From Theobroma cacao (Eukaryota > Streptophyta > Magnoliopsida > Malvales > Malvaceae), in assembly GCF_000208745.1 (NCBI RefSeq), contig NC_030853.1:17716960-17780959 (forward strand): a DNA stretch of 64,000 nucleotides, read 5' to 3'. The notes under the pieces are model-generated. The model made no database searches, was not told the origin of the DNA, and was given only the letters and a program-made list of their open reading frames with translations. Positions 1 through 10,830 of this stretch are shown in pieces. How positions within the stretch are numbered: the first letter of the stretch is position 1; each line of letters starts with the position of its first letter. The position numbers and the translations under genes are program-made.

Positions 1-295
1 TGATTTTGGTTGTATTTACAAATATTTGTATCTTTGACTCTAATGTTTTTTTATGTATAGGATACATTGAACTATTGCTGCTTTTGATGCTTTGATTTGA
101 GTTTGTTTCGCTTGATTGAGTGTCTTTTGTTTATCTTATGCCCTTTATGTGATGGTTTAGTTGGATGCTGGTTTATGATGTTATCAGCTAATTTTCTTTC
201 TAGATTGAAATTTAGTTCTGTTTAGGCCCCTAAAATGAATTGTACAAATTTAAAGGGTGTTTCAAGCCCTTGTTTTTAAAAAACAATCAATAATG

Positions 296-930
296 TGCAC
301 CCTAAACCTTTTGCAATTGTAATCTATTGATAGATGATCATCATCTATTGATAGATGTAGTCATACACCGATAGATTAAGAACATTTATCGATATATTTA
401 AATGGCCAAGGCTAAGAACCTCAAAAATCATGAACATCTATCGATAGATTACATAATATATCGATATAGTGTTAGAGCATTATTATAACAACTGACTCAT
501 ATATCGATAGTTCGATAGTTTTCCACCCACGAGCAAGACAGCCACGGTAGCTATTGATACATGACAACATTTATCGATATTTCGGTGAGCTTTTGTCAAA
601 CTATCAATAGATCACGTCATATATCGATAGTTTTCCACCCGTGAGCAAGACAACCCCGTAGCTATTGATAGATGTTTTCATCTATCGATAGCTTCCATGA
701 TAGTAGGGTAGCACGCCTTGTATCTATCGATAGATATCATGTATTTATCAATAGATGGTCAACCAGGGACAAGGGTATTAGGTCGATAGTTTGAAAACTA
801 TCGATAGATAAATAACGCTTATGAAAATATATCGATATATTTATCAATCTATCGATAGAGCTACGTAACTTTTATTGATGTTTAAAGAACATTTATCGAT
901 ATATTACCTATCTATCGATAGATATTAAAC
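296..930. repeat. Cluster of TATCGATA-type palindromes with a ~120-bp tandem unit
   Basis: About 25 copies of variants of the palindrome ATCTATCGATAGAT (also ATCTATTGATAGAT and ATATATCGATATAT) lie in some 630 bases. A longer unit is repeated in tandem: the string CGATAGTTTTCCACCC followed by a GAGCAAGACA-type block occurs near 507 and again near 626, a period of about 120 bases. No reading frame is visible. By its place about 900 bases beyond the 3' end of the MULE-1 transposase it corresponds to the 119-bp array of MULE-2 (36490-37065), though the sequences are unrelated. Seen directly: the repeats. Inferred: that it lies within MULE-1. Confidence 0.8.
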
Positions 931-1870
931 AACCTAGTATAAATACCTTCGTCCATATTTGTTTGATGTTAATTATTCTCCCTGTACTTATACTATTGAC
1001 ATTTTGAAATATAAGGAGCTAAATCCAAGAAAATATCATACAATTAAGGATCTAAACTTTAAATAGGAAGATTGAAACAAAAGTTGAACAGTTCCTAATA
1101 TATTAACATCCATTCAAACACTAAGCATTATTTACAACAAACAACATTGAAACTGTAAACATTAATAAACGTCAATTCCAACTTAACGACAATCGAAAAA
1201 AGGTTAATATTAATAACTAATAACTACTTGTCTATTATAATTACTTTATATTGATGAGCAACTAAGCCTAAGCACTCTTATAATATTTTTTTTGAACTTT
1301 ATAATTTTGCCCCTATAATAATTTTTTATTTAAATATCCCATAACAATTAATAGGACTAAAACAAAACCAATAACATTTAAAAAAATTATAAAATCAAAT
1401 GCATTAGAATTATTTTATAACCCAATTTCATCAAAAGCTCACAACCACAACTTGTTTACAACCACTACTTCATCAAAAAAATAATCATTTTTTACACTTG
1501 TATTTACGTATTTTGTTTTTAATATTTTCAACTTTGATTGTGATGAGTAAACATAAATTGATAAAATGTATCTACACTTTCTGAGCTGTGTGACACATTA
1601 AAAAAGCTCAGAATATCAAAAGTTCACTTTCTTATTGATAAATTGACCTATCATGTTTACCCTTAAACAAATTTCCCTTATAGTTTATGCATATTAAATA
1701 TTTTGTGCTCTTATTTAATTGTTTACAAAGATAAACAAATTATGATGGAGTACAATGCATTTTGATTCTGGCTGTTGTCAGATGTCAGAGTATCATCTCC
1801 AAACTTTGTCAAACTCAAGTTCAAATAGTATTATTGAATGTAAATGTCAATGGCCAGTTGGAAACAATCC
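931..1870. other. AT-rich non-coding stretch
   Basis: No coding region was found. The stretch is AT-rich and lies between the palindrome cluster and the 3' end of the MULE-1 transposase. MULE-2 has a similar AT-rich stretch after its transposase (35700-36480), so this is probably the internal non-coding part of MULE-1. A short string resembling a MULE terminus lies near 1663-1672. Confidence 0.5.
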
Positions 1871-4866
1871 CTAACAACTGACGTCTGAAGGGCCACTATC
1901 TTCAGGTACAACACGCATAACGTTCTCAGAGTTTCTAGTCTGCATTGGACGGCCGTTTCGTGTGTTCTTAGGTTGTCTGCAAATTGAACATGCCTTGGGT
2001 CGTTGTCGTCGTCGAGCCGTCGACTGAGTAAATGATGTTCCTCATTTGTCGATGGACTTGCAAACGGAGTCAGTAATTTTGTCTATGATGACCATAGCTC
2101 TTGCATTGTGAACATTTATGTCGTTGACTACCTTCCTCAGATAATGGAATCCTTGTCCTCCTAGGTCTTCGCGCTTGAACTCACCAAGTTAGTGGCAAAA
2201 CGATAATTTGTTGAACGTCATGGGGGATGTCCCACTCACTAGGATGCCCAACTGAGCGAATGGGAACCGCATCTTCCTCCACCCAAGATCGAGTCTTGTA
2301 ATAGTCTGAGCAGAATTCAATGGCTTCACGTTTGCACTTACTACCAAGGCAATAAAATCACGGTTGGCGAACAATGTAAAAATTCAATTCATCATGCACA
2401 AAATAAGAAAACATGATTATTCATACCTTATTGCCTCTATGGCATGAGTGCAGGGGAGTAGATCAGTTTAAAACTCATCGCATGAACATGTCTTGGTGGA
2501 CAGGTTGATGACTGTGTCCTTGGTCTTGCCTATAACTTGAAACTCCACCCGATTGATTGGTCGTATGGAAAAGTGACATGCTTCATTGAATCGTGTGTTC
2601 AATAGATCGATAGCCCAAGTGTTGAGGGGAGTGGTCAAATTCAATGCCTCATTGTGTTGGTCATGGAACCAACATTAGAACATGACTTTGATGCACTTGA
2701 TTATTGGCATTTTCCTTGCATGCCTCAGGTAAGAGTTAATACACTCCGCAATGTTGGATGTTGTTAGCTTGTATTGCCTTACTGGTGACCATGCACGTGC
2801 CCATCTCTCAGGGCCTAATCTCGTAAGGCGATCATAAGCAGGTTTGTAAAGTTGTTTCAGCTGATTCATATGTCTGTTAAAATCAATGAGCCTATAATAG
2901 TTGGCAGCCAAGGTGAAAATCACAGCAACATCTTCATGCTTGAACATGTTTTTAATATTTTTCCCTTAGTGGTAATTGCATAAACCATGATACGCATCCT
3001 TGTACACTTTTTCAACTACATTCTTAATGCCGAGATGCTGATCAAAAATGAACATTGCATTTTCAAGACAACCAATTGCACGACGCAATTGGTTAAGAAA
3101 CCACGACCAAGACTCTTCATCCTCCACGTGGCCAATGCCAAATGCAACTAGATATATCTGCTCATTTGCATCGTTACATACCGCAACAAACAGAATACCC
3201 TTGAATCTACCTTTCAAATGTGTGGCATCTATAGCAACTACAGGCCGTATTACAGCATGAACCCCTGGATACATGACCCAAACTCCCATAAACAATATTT
3301 GAATCGTTGTTCTCCATCCGTAGTGACACTCGTGAAAGTACCGGGATTTTCACGTTTTAACATATGGAAATACAAGGGGAATAGTTGGAATGACTCTTCC
3401 GAAGGACCGAACACAAGACTCTCTGTATACTCTTTCGCTTGCCAAGCGTTACCATATAAGCATTGCAATCTCCACTTACGCTTAATCTCTTCCATTATTT
3501 CCTTAAGTCTCAATAGGGTTACATAATTTCCTTGCATCCTGGTGGAGATAAGCTCACTAATTAACCTTGCACTCATAGTTTGGTACCCACATTGTAAACC
3601 ATCAATAGTACACATGTGTACCTTCTACAACGTCCAAAGTTGCCAATATTTTCCCTCAGGCAACTTCATTGTATGCAAAGCAAACTTGCATGCCTTCTCC
3701 TTACAACCAACCTCAAATCGAGCATGACATGACTTTTTAACTCTAACCTCAAAATGCTTTTTTAATGCCAACATGCTCAAAGCTCGTTTCAAATCGACCT
3801 TCAATGGAAACACTTTATAAGTAGTCATCCATTGATCTGAATTCCTAACTTACAACTGTTTGAAAGGATATCATATCTACCCCAGGAATAATCCATTGAC
3901 AAGATACCTTTGTATTTACCCTCTCTTGATCATTGTCATCAAGTGAACAAATACCGTTCTCAGTGCGACGGCGTTGTCGTAAATAGGGTTGGCACCCTCA
4001 ACATCTTCTAATTCAACAGTTGTGGCATGGTCGTCGAACTGAACCTCTTCTAACACAACAATTGTGGCATGTCCTGCACTACCATCTGCATGATTGCAAT
4101 CCGAAATGTCGTTGTGCTCGCCTCTATCGTCCTCTAAACAGTCATCATGTCTGCCAACGTAATCATCTTCACAGTCATCATGCAACTCATTATTCCAATT
4201 CACCGTATCATCCTCATCAACATCATCTTCAATTTGATCAGATGCATCATCACTCACAACCATCACACTATTATTTGAGAATGACAATGGACCCACTGCA
4301 TTTCTGATCGACAGTTGCGTTTGTTGTAAAGTACCAAGTATTACGTTCGATACACATTCTGATCAAAATTGTGCAGACATCATTTGCAGGCAACTCATGT
4401 CTGTGCTGGGTTGCTCAAACTCATGAGGATACATCAAACATGATTGCCATGGTTGTTGGTTAAGAAATGCATGGTGTGGTATGTCAGAATAATTAACATT
4501 CTATTGTAGGTAATTACTATGTTAGATACCATGTTCAAGTGGAATATCGTTTGCATTTCATGCCTTAACTATCACAAGCACAATAGCTACCCTCTCTTCT
4601 CGTAGAATACTTGTTACATCTTCATCATCCTTGATAACTGCGCGCCAAACCCCTACGACGTGATTGAGGGATGCATATAGCTCAATTTCATTGTTACGTG
4701 AGCTAACCCCAATAACCTCTTCAACCAGCTTGACTAGGCCCGAAAATGACAAATCACTCTCAACACCCCTCACTCGTGTTTCACCACCATTGTAAGTGTC
4801 ATCGACCCAATGACCATTATATGTAATCATAAGCTTCACATTTGGCAAGCCACTAAAATTTAACAA
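1871..4866 (-). pseudogene. MuDR-type MULE transposase, decayed (MULE-1)
   Basis: A plant Mutator transposase that would cut and move the element. Pieces read in order on the minus strand: an N-terminal PB1-like plant MuDR domain (4866-4558, with DLSFSGLVKLVEE and IKDDEDV); a long acidic linker (4296-3916); a MuDR/FAR1-like cysteine-rich segment (3828-3250); the DDE core (3295-2966, with AIDATHLKGRFKG, acidic DEESW and FDQHLGI, then HGLCNYH); a SWIM zinc finger near 2490-2440 with the CxC...CxH pattern; and a C-terminal tail with a degenerate zinc knuckle (CSIC but lacking the usual His/Cys), ending at 1871-1873. An intron lies after the SWIM motif (about 2427-2355), at the same position as in MULE-2. 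Frameshifts and in-frame stops, one inside the SWIM motif, make it a pseudogene. Family assignment is firm; exact exon edges are not. Confidence 0.85.
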
Positions 4867-4869
4867 AAA

Positions 4870-6190
4870 TAAGTGTCACAATCAGTCAATTTATCAAAAA
4901 TTGCCCCTCAATGCATAAAAACCACTTACGCAATGCCTAAGTCATATTTGGTAGGCCGTTAAAATTTAACAGAAAATAAGTGTCGCAATGTCTAATACAC
5001 ATTCATGCAATGCCTAAAAACTAAAAAACAAAAGCCTCAAAATAAGAGATGAATTGCACAAGTCAGTCACTCACCGCCAATCTTGTAATACCTAAAAATA
5101 AGTCACTTAATGCCTTGTACCCATTCACATTATGCCAACATAAACAGTCATGTACTAGCCCAATGTCACGCAATACATAACAACAGGTCACGGAATACAT
5201 AAAAACCAGTCATTTAATGCTTAAAAACTAGTGAACAAAAGCCTCAAAACAAGATATGAATTACACAAGTCACGCACCACCAGTCTCGTAATACCTAATA
5301 ATAAGTCACTCGATGTGNCCGAGGTGAATTACACAAGTCACGTAGCACCACTCTCACAATACCTAATAATAAGTTACTCAATGTGTAATATCCACTCACA
5401 TTATGCCAACATAACCAGTCGCGTAATGGCCCAATGTCATGCAATACATAACAACAGGTCACGCAATGCAATGCCTACAAACTAGTGAACAAAAGCCTCA
5501 AAACAAGAATAAATTGCACAGGTCAATCAGCACAGGTAGTTTCGCTATACCTAATAATAAGTCACTCGATGTGTAATATTCACTCACATTATGCCAACAT
5601 AACCAGTCATGTACTGGCCCAATCTCACGCAATACATAACAACAGGTCACGTAATACATAAAAATTAGTCTCGCAATGCCTAAAAACTAGTGAACAAAAG
5701 CCTCAAAACAAGAATAAATTGCACAGGTCAATCAGCACAGGTAGTTTCGCTATACCTAATAATAAGTCACTCGATGCCTAATATCCACTCACATTATGCC
5801 AACATAACCAATCACGTAATGGCCCAATGTCACGCAATACATAACAATAGGTCACGTAATATATAAAAACCAGTCACGTAATACCTTTAAACTAGTGAAT
5901 AAAAGCCTTAAAACAATAAATGAATTACACAAGTCAGTCACGCACCACCAGTCTCGCAATACCTAATAATAAGTCACTCGATACCTAATATCCAATCACG
6001 TTATGCTAACATTACCAGTCACATACTGGCCCAACGTCACATAATACATAACAACAAGTCACCATATACATACAAACCAGTCACGCAATGTCTCAATAGA
6101 AGATATGCATTGCATAATTCACGCAGTGCCTATAACCCAGTCTTGCAATACCTAATAATAGGTCATGCAATACCTAACATCCATTCACGT
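4870..6190. repeat. ~205-bp satellite array inside MULE-1
   Basis: About six imperfect copies of a unit of roughly 205 bases. Marker string AAAAGCCT(C/T)AAAA recurs near 5030, 5240, 5487, 5697 and 5898. Each unit also holds TAATAATAAGTCACTCGATG, CACATTATGCCAACATAACC and CACGCAATACATAACAACAG. A shorter sub-repeat, (A)GTCACGCAATGCCTA-like, runs throughout. One ambiguous base (N) lies at 5318. The array sits between the transposase N-terminus and the MULE terminus. The small open frame at 5231-5485 is repeat sequence, not a gene. Confidence 0.9.
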
Positions 6191-6349
6191 TTGCTTCTCT
6201 TATATAAATAGAAAATTAAGAAATTAGGGTAAGTAACCAAGTTATTCAACATAATATAACTTAAACCAAGAAAATATGTGATCAATGAAAATTTAAATTT
6301 TATTCATTAGCCGAAATAAAAGGAGATGATAAAAAAACTGAACCATAGT

Positions 6350-6577
6350 TCATTTCTTCTTAATTTCATCTACTATTTCATAAATTTCGACCAGAATCTT
6401 GTTATTGCCCAAGATTTCTATCTCCAGGACTTTTGTCCCGACCAATAGGTTATCTATCAGGGCATGCATCTTTTTCTCCATTTTCTAGACTTACTCCCTC
6501 AAGGCACACATCTTCGAGATATCCTTATCTGCAGCAACCCCCTTCTCAGTGTTGACTCTCGAACATTTAGATGCCAT
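6350..6577 (-). pseudogene. Small relic ORF of unknown function inside MULE-1
   Basis: On the minus strand an ATG (6575-6577) opens a 75-codon frame that closes with TGA at 6350-6352. It is interrupted only by two stops two codons apart (TAA, then TAG) in the middle. The predicted product starts MASKCSRVNTEKG and is rich in charged and aliphatic residues (KMEKKMHALIDNLL, EIYEIVDEIKKK), suggesting a helical or coiled-coil protein. I do not recognise the family. It lies between the satellite array and the MULE terminus, where captured host gene fragments are often found. It could also be an accessory ORF of the element or a chance frame. Confidence 0.4.
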
Positions 6578-7539
6578 TTCAATTTTTTTATTTTGGTTTA
6601 GATTATTTTAATTAAAATGGATAATGGTTCCCTTAATTTATAGGTATGAATGCTGACTCTTCATTTTTTGCACCGATATAAGTGCAATTAAAGAGGCTGA
6701 ATTGGTTATTAACTACCCGTTCGGCCTGGCTTTTTTTCAGCTTGTCTATCTTTTAAAAGCAAAAGTCAAACCAAACATGATTTTTTTAGAAATTCTTAAA
6801 AAAATAGCTTTTTTTTAAGAATCAAATTTTTTTAAAAAAAAAGCTTAAAGAAAAGCTCGAGGGAGGAGCTTTCTCTTCTCTTCTTTTAAAGACATTAATT
6901 TTTCAAAAAATATCCCTTTCTCAATCAATCTCTCTCTCCTTTCATTCCCTCTACAAATTACCATTCTTCAACATAAATCGTGATTTCCCTCTTTTTTACC
7001 TCTCTCTACAAAAACTACTAAAAAAACAAAAAACCCAGCAACAAAATATCAAAATCTAGAATTTTTTTTGTTCTTACAGAGGTTAAGAGAAAAAAAATCT
7101 AAAATTCAAAACTGCATTCAAATACTATTTAAAGTTTTCTCTCTTTTTCACTAAAAAAGATTTTAATGTTACATACATTGTTTCATCTTTTCTCTTCTTT
7201 TTTGGAAATTTAAGCATCATGGTTCGATCGCTTGCTAGATCAACAAAAATCTAATACTATTGCTACTGTACAAGTATGAAAATTGTTTCTTTCTTTATTG
7301 ATTTCTTTGATTTTAACATCTGAAATTATATATAAACTTAAAGCATTACATTATAGCTTATTAGGTGATTGAAGATAACATAAATATCCTTTATGGTAAT
7401 TTTCACCGAAATTAGAGCTTATATAATTTATTTTGTTAAACAGTTAATCAAACAGCTTTAGCCTAATTTCTTTCTAATTTTACAAAATTTGTTATTTATG
7501 GGGCTGAATTAGCAGATAATCACCTTCAGCATTAGGTAG
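6578..7539. other. Non-coding interior of MULE-1
   Basis: AT-rich and full of short CT-rich and poly-A/T runs (for example 6890-7150). No coding frame supported. Confidence 0.5.
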
Positions 7540-7760
7540 ATAAAGTCACGCAATGCCTACAAATAAGTTATGTAATGCCTACATACAACTCACGTAATAC
7601 TCAACAAATATTCGCTCACGTAATGCTCAACAAATATTCAGTCATATAATATTCAGTCACGTAATGTCAAATAAACAAGTTACAATTCCTAATATCCAGT
7701 TACACACCCTAATATCTAATGACACAATGCCTAACAAATATTCATGCATTGCCTATAAAC
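7540..7760. repeat. Short array related to the MULE-1 satellite
   Basis: Repeats of (C)AGTCACGTAATGCCTACAAATA-like words, about 20-30 bases each, resembling the sub-repeat of the 4870-6190 array. It appears to be an outlying block of the same satellite. Confidence 0.7.
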
Positions 7761-7917
7761 TGATTGATTTTGCTATTCTCAGCCAGATTTTAGTTTCCAA
7801 ACTCATATAATTTACTCATTAACTTTTGCGTTCTATGAATAACCCTAAATAAACCCAAGAACCCATAACAAATACCTTATTGTCATCTTTTCACTTTGGG
7901 ATCGTGAGAAAGTTGGA

Positions 7918-8036
7918 TAGCAATGTAGACCTCGATGACGTTGGAGAGCTAGACGGTGAGATATATACCTCGATGGCGTTGGAGAGCTAGACGACGAATA
8001 TATACCTCAATGGCGTTAGAGAGCTGGACGAAGGGA
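7918..8036. repeat. Triplicated ~50-bp unit next to the MULE-1 terminus
   Basis: Three successive copies of a unit containing CTCGATGGCGTTGGAGAGCT followed by AGACG(G/A), ending with the variant CTGGACGAAGGG. It lies about 200 bases inside the terminus. MULE-2 has an unrelated two-copy tandem repeat at the corresponding place (32052-32165). Confidence 0.8.
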
Positions 8037-8119
8037 TAGCTATATCGAGATTTAGTTTTGGAATTTTTATCTGAATGGTGGGAGAGGAGAAAGAAACTGG
8101 GACGTGCTTTAATTTGGAT

Positions 8120-8241
8120 TAAATGGTTTAAAGGATATTCTTATGAAGTCTTGCCAACAATTATCTAAAAACAGTTAAAATTATAGTGAAAGTCATTTTT
8201 GAAGTGACCTTATTACGAAGGTCATTTCTCACAATTTTCTC
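8120..8241 (-). repeat. MULE-1 terminal inverted repeat (right end)
   Basis: Read on the minus strand from 8241 it matches the MULE-2 left end (31838 onward) closely: the first 19 bases are identical, and CATAATAAGGT/CGTAATAAGGT, GTTATTTGTTTCTAG/TTAACTGTTTTTAGA and AATGCCTTTA/ATATCCTTTA blocks follow in the same order. Confidence 0.75.
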
Positions 8242-10384
8242 TTAATTTATTGTGGCTTACTTGTGAGGACATTGAGAATCAAAGTTGCGAAGGGAGTCAA
8301 GCTCTTTTGTGTATCTACAAATTTTGATCGCCAAAAGGAAGGCTTTCTTGGCCACCTAGATGTTGATTGTACAAACTGTTAATAGCAATATATTATCACT
8401 ACTTTTTTTAAAGAAAAAAAAAGAGTTTTGGGTTAATTAAAATTCAAAATCTTATTTGATTAAGATTTTTTTCTATAGTTTTAAATTTTTTATTCTAAAT
8501 CGAGTCATGATCCTATTCTACATTGTATTTTTATATTATAAAAGTGGATTTCTTGATTTTAGAAAAGTGAGTAATGTTTTTGAGAACCCTAGGGAAGGAA
8601 CATCTTGTAGCACTGTATTTTGCTTTCCATGGAGCTAGAGTGTGTGTGGGTGAAAGTTCTTGTAAGGCTATTGAACGAAGGTCTACAAAGAGTCTTTGGG
8701 TTGGTTTGAGAAACTATTGAAAATTATTTTATTATACTTTAATTTTTTAATAATAGAAGAATTGTTTTATTCTATAGACATTTGGATGAGGTCGAACCAC
8801 ATATTTTTTTACAAGGTGAACCACATATTTTTATTTTTTTTTATTTGCTTAATTTTTATAAATTTTATCTTTATTCTTTCTTAGACAATTTTTATAAAAA
8901 CTTTAGCCATGAGCGTGTAAATAGAAATATCTAATAATACATCAATTAACTTTTTTTGAAAAGAAACACATTTTTCTCCCCTTTACATTTCCAATACTAT
9001 TTCCTCAAGTAATGGCCTACTAAAGTATGCACGTTACGTAATGTTATTTGTTCAAAAATAGCAAGTATATATTATATTCAGAGCATCTGATACCAAATAT
9101 ACCAGACTTAAGCCACCGAATTGCCACTCAGTTTTCAAAAAGTAAGTATAGCTTATTTAAAAACCCACACAGGCCCCCACCCCACACCCCTTCTCCTTCC
9201 CCAACTTCGGCGTAAAAAAAAAGGAAAAAAAAATGACAAGTCTATACTTAATCCATCTTGGTCTTGACCAATCTACGGAGTTGGATTGCACCCGGGCCCA
9301 GGATAATGCCATTATCATTGCTTATTGTTAAAACAATCTTCCAAGAATTCATTTGCTGACACACGAGTTAATATTTATTATTAAAAAAAATTTTGGGGGG
9401 GTTTATTTTTTGACACGTGGCAAATTTTTTACTAATCACGTAATAAATATTTCAAAAAACTTTTTATGGAAAGGTCACATAATTAAAATTAAAAAAAAAC
9501 ATTTAATTAAGAAAATTAAATCTATACCTACTATCGAAAGAATCCCATAAGGGGGTTCTAACAGCTGCCACGTACCTAGCAAGAGTTAACGTATCATGTA
9601 AATTTTTATTCTAACTCCTTTTTTATATAGGTCACATAATTAAAATTAGAAAAATCAACTTTGATGAGAAAATCCACAATCAATAATACTATTAAAGAAA
9701 TCCGTTGGGTGGGTTCAATGGTTGATATTTGACAAGTGAAATAGGTGTTTGTTATTTATGATTGTTACCCTTGGCTAATTAATTGGCTGGGAGAAGAAGC
9801 TTGGGCTGAAGGATTTTTTCTTGTGTTGTTAGCTGTTTAGTGGGCCCATTGTGTAGAAAGGTTTGAGGTGTTAAGAATTCTTTCTATAAATTTCGGATTG
9901 TTTTAGTTTTATTGAATATGACTTTATAATTTTAAGTGTTTTTCAACTTAGATAAATTAATATTTAAATTTTTAAAATCATTATTTCTTATTAATAACTA
10001 CATTGATACAAATCGATTTACCCGAGGGATAAAAACTAGTTATTATAAGATAAAAGTCTGGTCCAATATTGGTGCCTCTAGAAGCTAGCAAGACACAAGC
10101 CTTTTATCATAAAAAGAGAATGTGTTATATTATAAAAAATCTTAAAATTTACAATTGGAAGAAAGTTGCATTGAAAAAGCTTGAAGTTATATGAAAAATT
10201 TAAGTACATTTGTGATTGATAAAATTGCATTATTTTTGTAATCTTAAGCGTAGATACATACCAAAGTAAATAAACACATATAAGTTATAAAAATCGATAT
10301 TAGAACACCAGGATAAAAAAAGAATAAAGGAGTTCATGCACAAGTAGAAGCAAATAAAACTAGCATTACTGTAATATTTATCGT
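8242..10384. other. Intergenic region between MULE-1 and the RALF-like gene
   Basis: AT-rich, with no supported gene. Two related segments (about 9471-9575 and 9630-9740), both starting at GGTCACATAATTAAAATTA and ending in a G-rich GGGTTC block, form a degenerate direct duplication. An ACGT-core element of the ABRE/G-box type (GACACGTGGC) lies near 9411-9420. Short open frames at 8456-8884 and 9353-9550 have A/T-driven composition and no recognisable features. Confidence 0.5.
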
Positions 10385-10729
10385 CTAGGAGCATGATTTA
10401 CGCTTGTATATACCGCAACGTTCAGGTCTAATCGGTTGGTTTTTAGGTGGCAGACACGACCGATATGCGTTTCCCCTGTTGCAATTCACGATTGGCTGCA
10501 TACGAATGTTGGAGCGAGAAACCAGATATCTGTAGTCCAAAAGCAATCTACCAATATCGGAATCCATTAAGAACTCCGATTCCATGTTGATTTCAGCAAT
10601 GGTGGCAGTGGCATTGATCTTCTCTTTCAGTGAAGCAAAGCTGGCTGCTTGAGAAGAGCATGTATCGAGCAGAATCATAAGGGCAATAAGGGTTGCTAAA
10701 GAGATACCTCTCCCCAAATTTATTTCCAT
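10385..10729 (-). CDS. RALF-like secreted cysteine-rich peptide precursor
   Basis: A 114-residue single-exon precursor. Residues 1 to about 28 form a signal peptide (hydrophobic ATLIALMILL, then small residues SQAA). The propeptide carries INAT (a possible N-glycosylation site) and EFLMDSDIGRLLL, which resembles the MDSE.RR.LA block before the cleavage site of RALF precursors. RYLVS (67-71) stands where RALFs have YISY. Four cysteines at 83, 92, 105 and 113 sit in a C-x8-C-x12-C-x7-C frame with RG.AYRSC and CG.YKR motifs; canonical RALFs have about C-x9-C-x12-C-x5-C. RALFs are apoplastic ligands of FERONIA-clade receptors that raise external pH and control growth and immunity. The dibasic RRxL site and YISY motif are not conserved, so this is a divergent member. 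The ORF is intact and starts at the first ATG after a TATA-like element near 10815-10830. Confidence 0.7.
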   Translation of the reverse strand: MEINLGRGISLATLIALMILLDTCSSQAASFASLKEKINATATIAEINMESEFLMDSDIGRLLLDYRYLVSRSNIRMQPIVNCNRGNAYRSCLPPKNQPIRPERCGIYKRKSCS

Positions 10730-10814
10730 GCTTCTTTGTTTTCACTAGGAAAATTTCAAAGTCCCCAGGAAAATGTCTTATAGCCAAAAAGTTTTAGTGT
10801 CCGGATGGGCAACG

Positions 10815-10830
10815 TATAAAAATATATTGA
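10815..10830 (-). promoter_or_regulatory. TATA-like element upstream of the RALF-like gene
   Basis: On the minus strand the sequence reads ATATATTTTTATACG, about 90-100 bases before the ATG at 10729. Distance and composition suit a plant TATA box. No transcript evidence can be seen here. Confidence 0.4.

Larger units (their letters stand above)
1..8241 (-). mobile_element. MULE-1, Mutator-like DNA transposon, right part
   Basis: The right terminus is at 8241. Read on the minus strand it begins GAGAAAATTGTGAGAAATG, identical over 19 bases to the left terminus of MULE-2 at 31838, and it stays similar for about 110 bases. Inside lie tandem arrays, a small relic gene and a transposase pseudogene reading leftwards, in the same order as in MULE-2. 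No matching left terminus was found in the window, and the layout suggests that the element continues past position 1. The 9 bases after the terminus (8242-8250, TTAATTTAT) would be one copy of its target duplication. Right end well supported; left extent inferred. Confidence 0.65.

Noticed and set aside
296..930. Regular repeats suggesting a CRISPR-like array
   Set aside because: Plant nuclear context, irregular spacing and no repeat-spacer structure.
4020..4307. A His-rich plus-strand frame opposite the MULE-1 transposase
   Set aside because: It is the antisense shadow of the acidic linker of the transposase.
6700..6790. CCCGTTCGGCCTGGC and AAACCAAACATG words typical of hAT-type MITE ends
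   Set aside because: No matching inverted partner or target duplication could be found nearby.
8287..8386. A short plus-strand frame reading KGVKLFCVSTNFDRQKEGF...
   Set aside because: Looks protein-like and lies just outside the MULE-1 terminus, but at about 30 codons with no start or recognised family it cannot be supported as an exon.
8456..8884. Two 60-codon hydrophobic frames that look like membrane peptides
   Set aside because: Phe, Ile and Leu richness follows from the T-rich sequence. No promoter or conserved motif.
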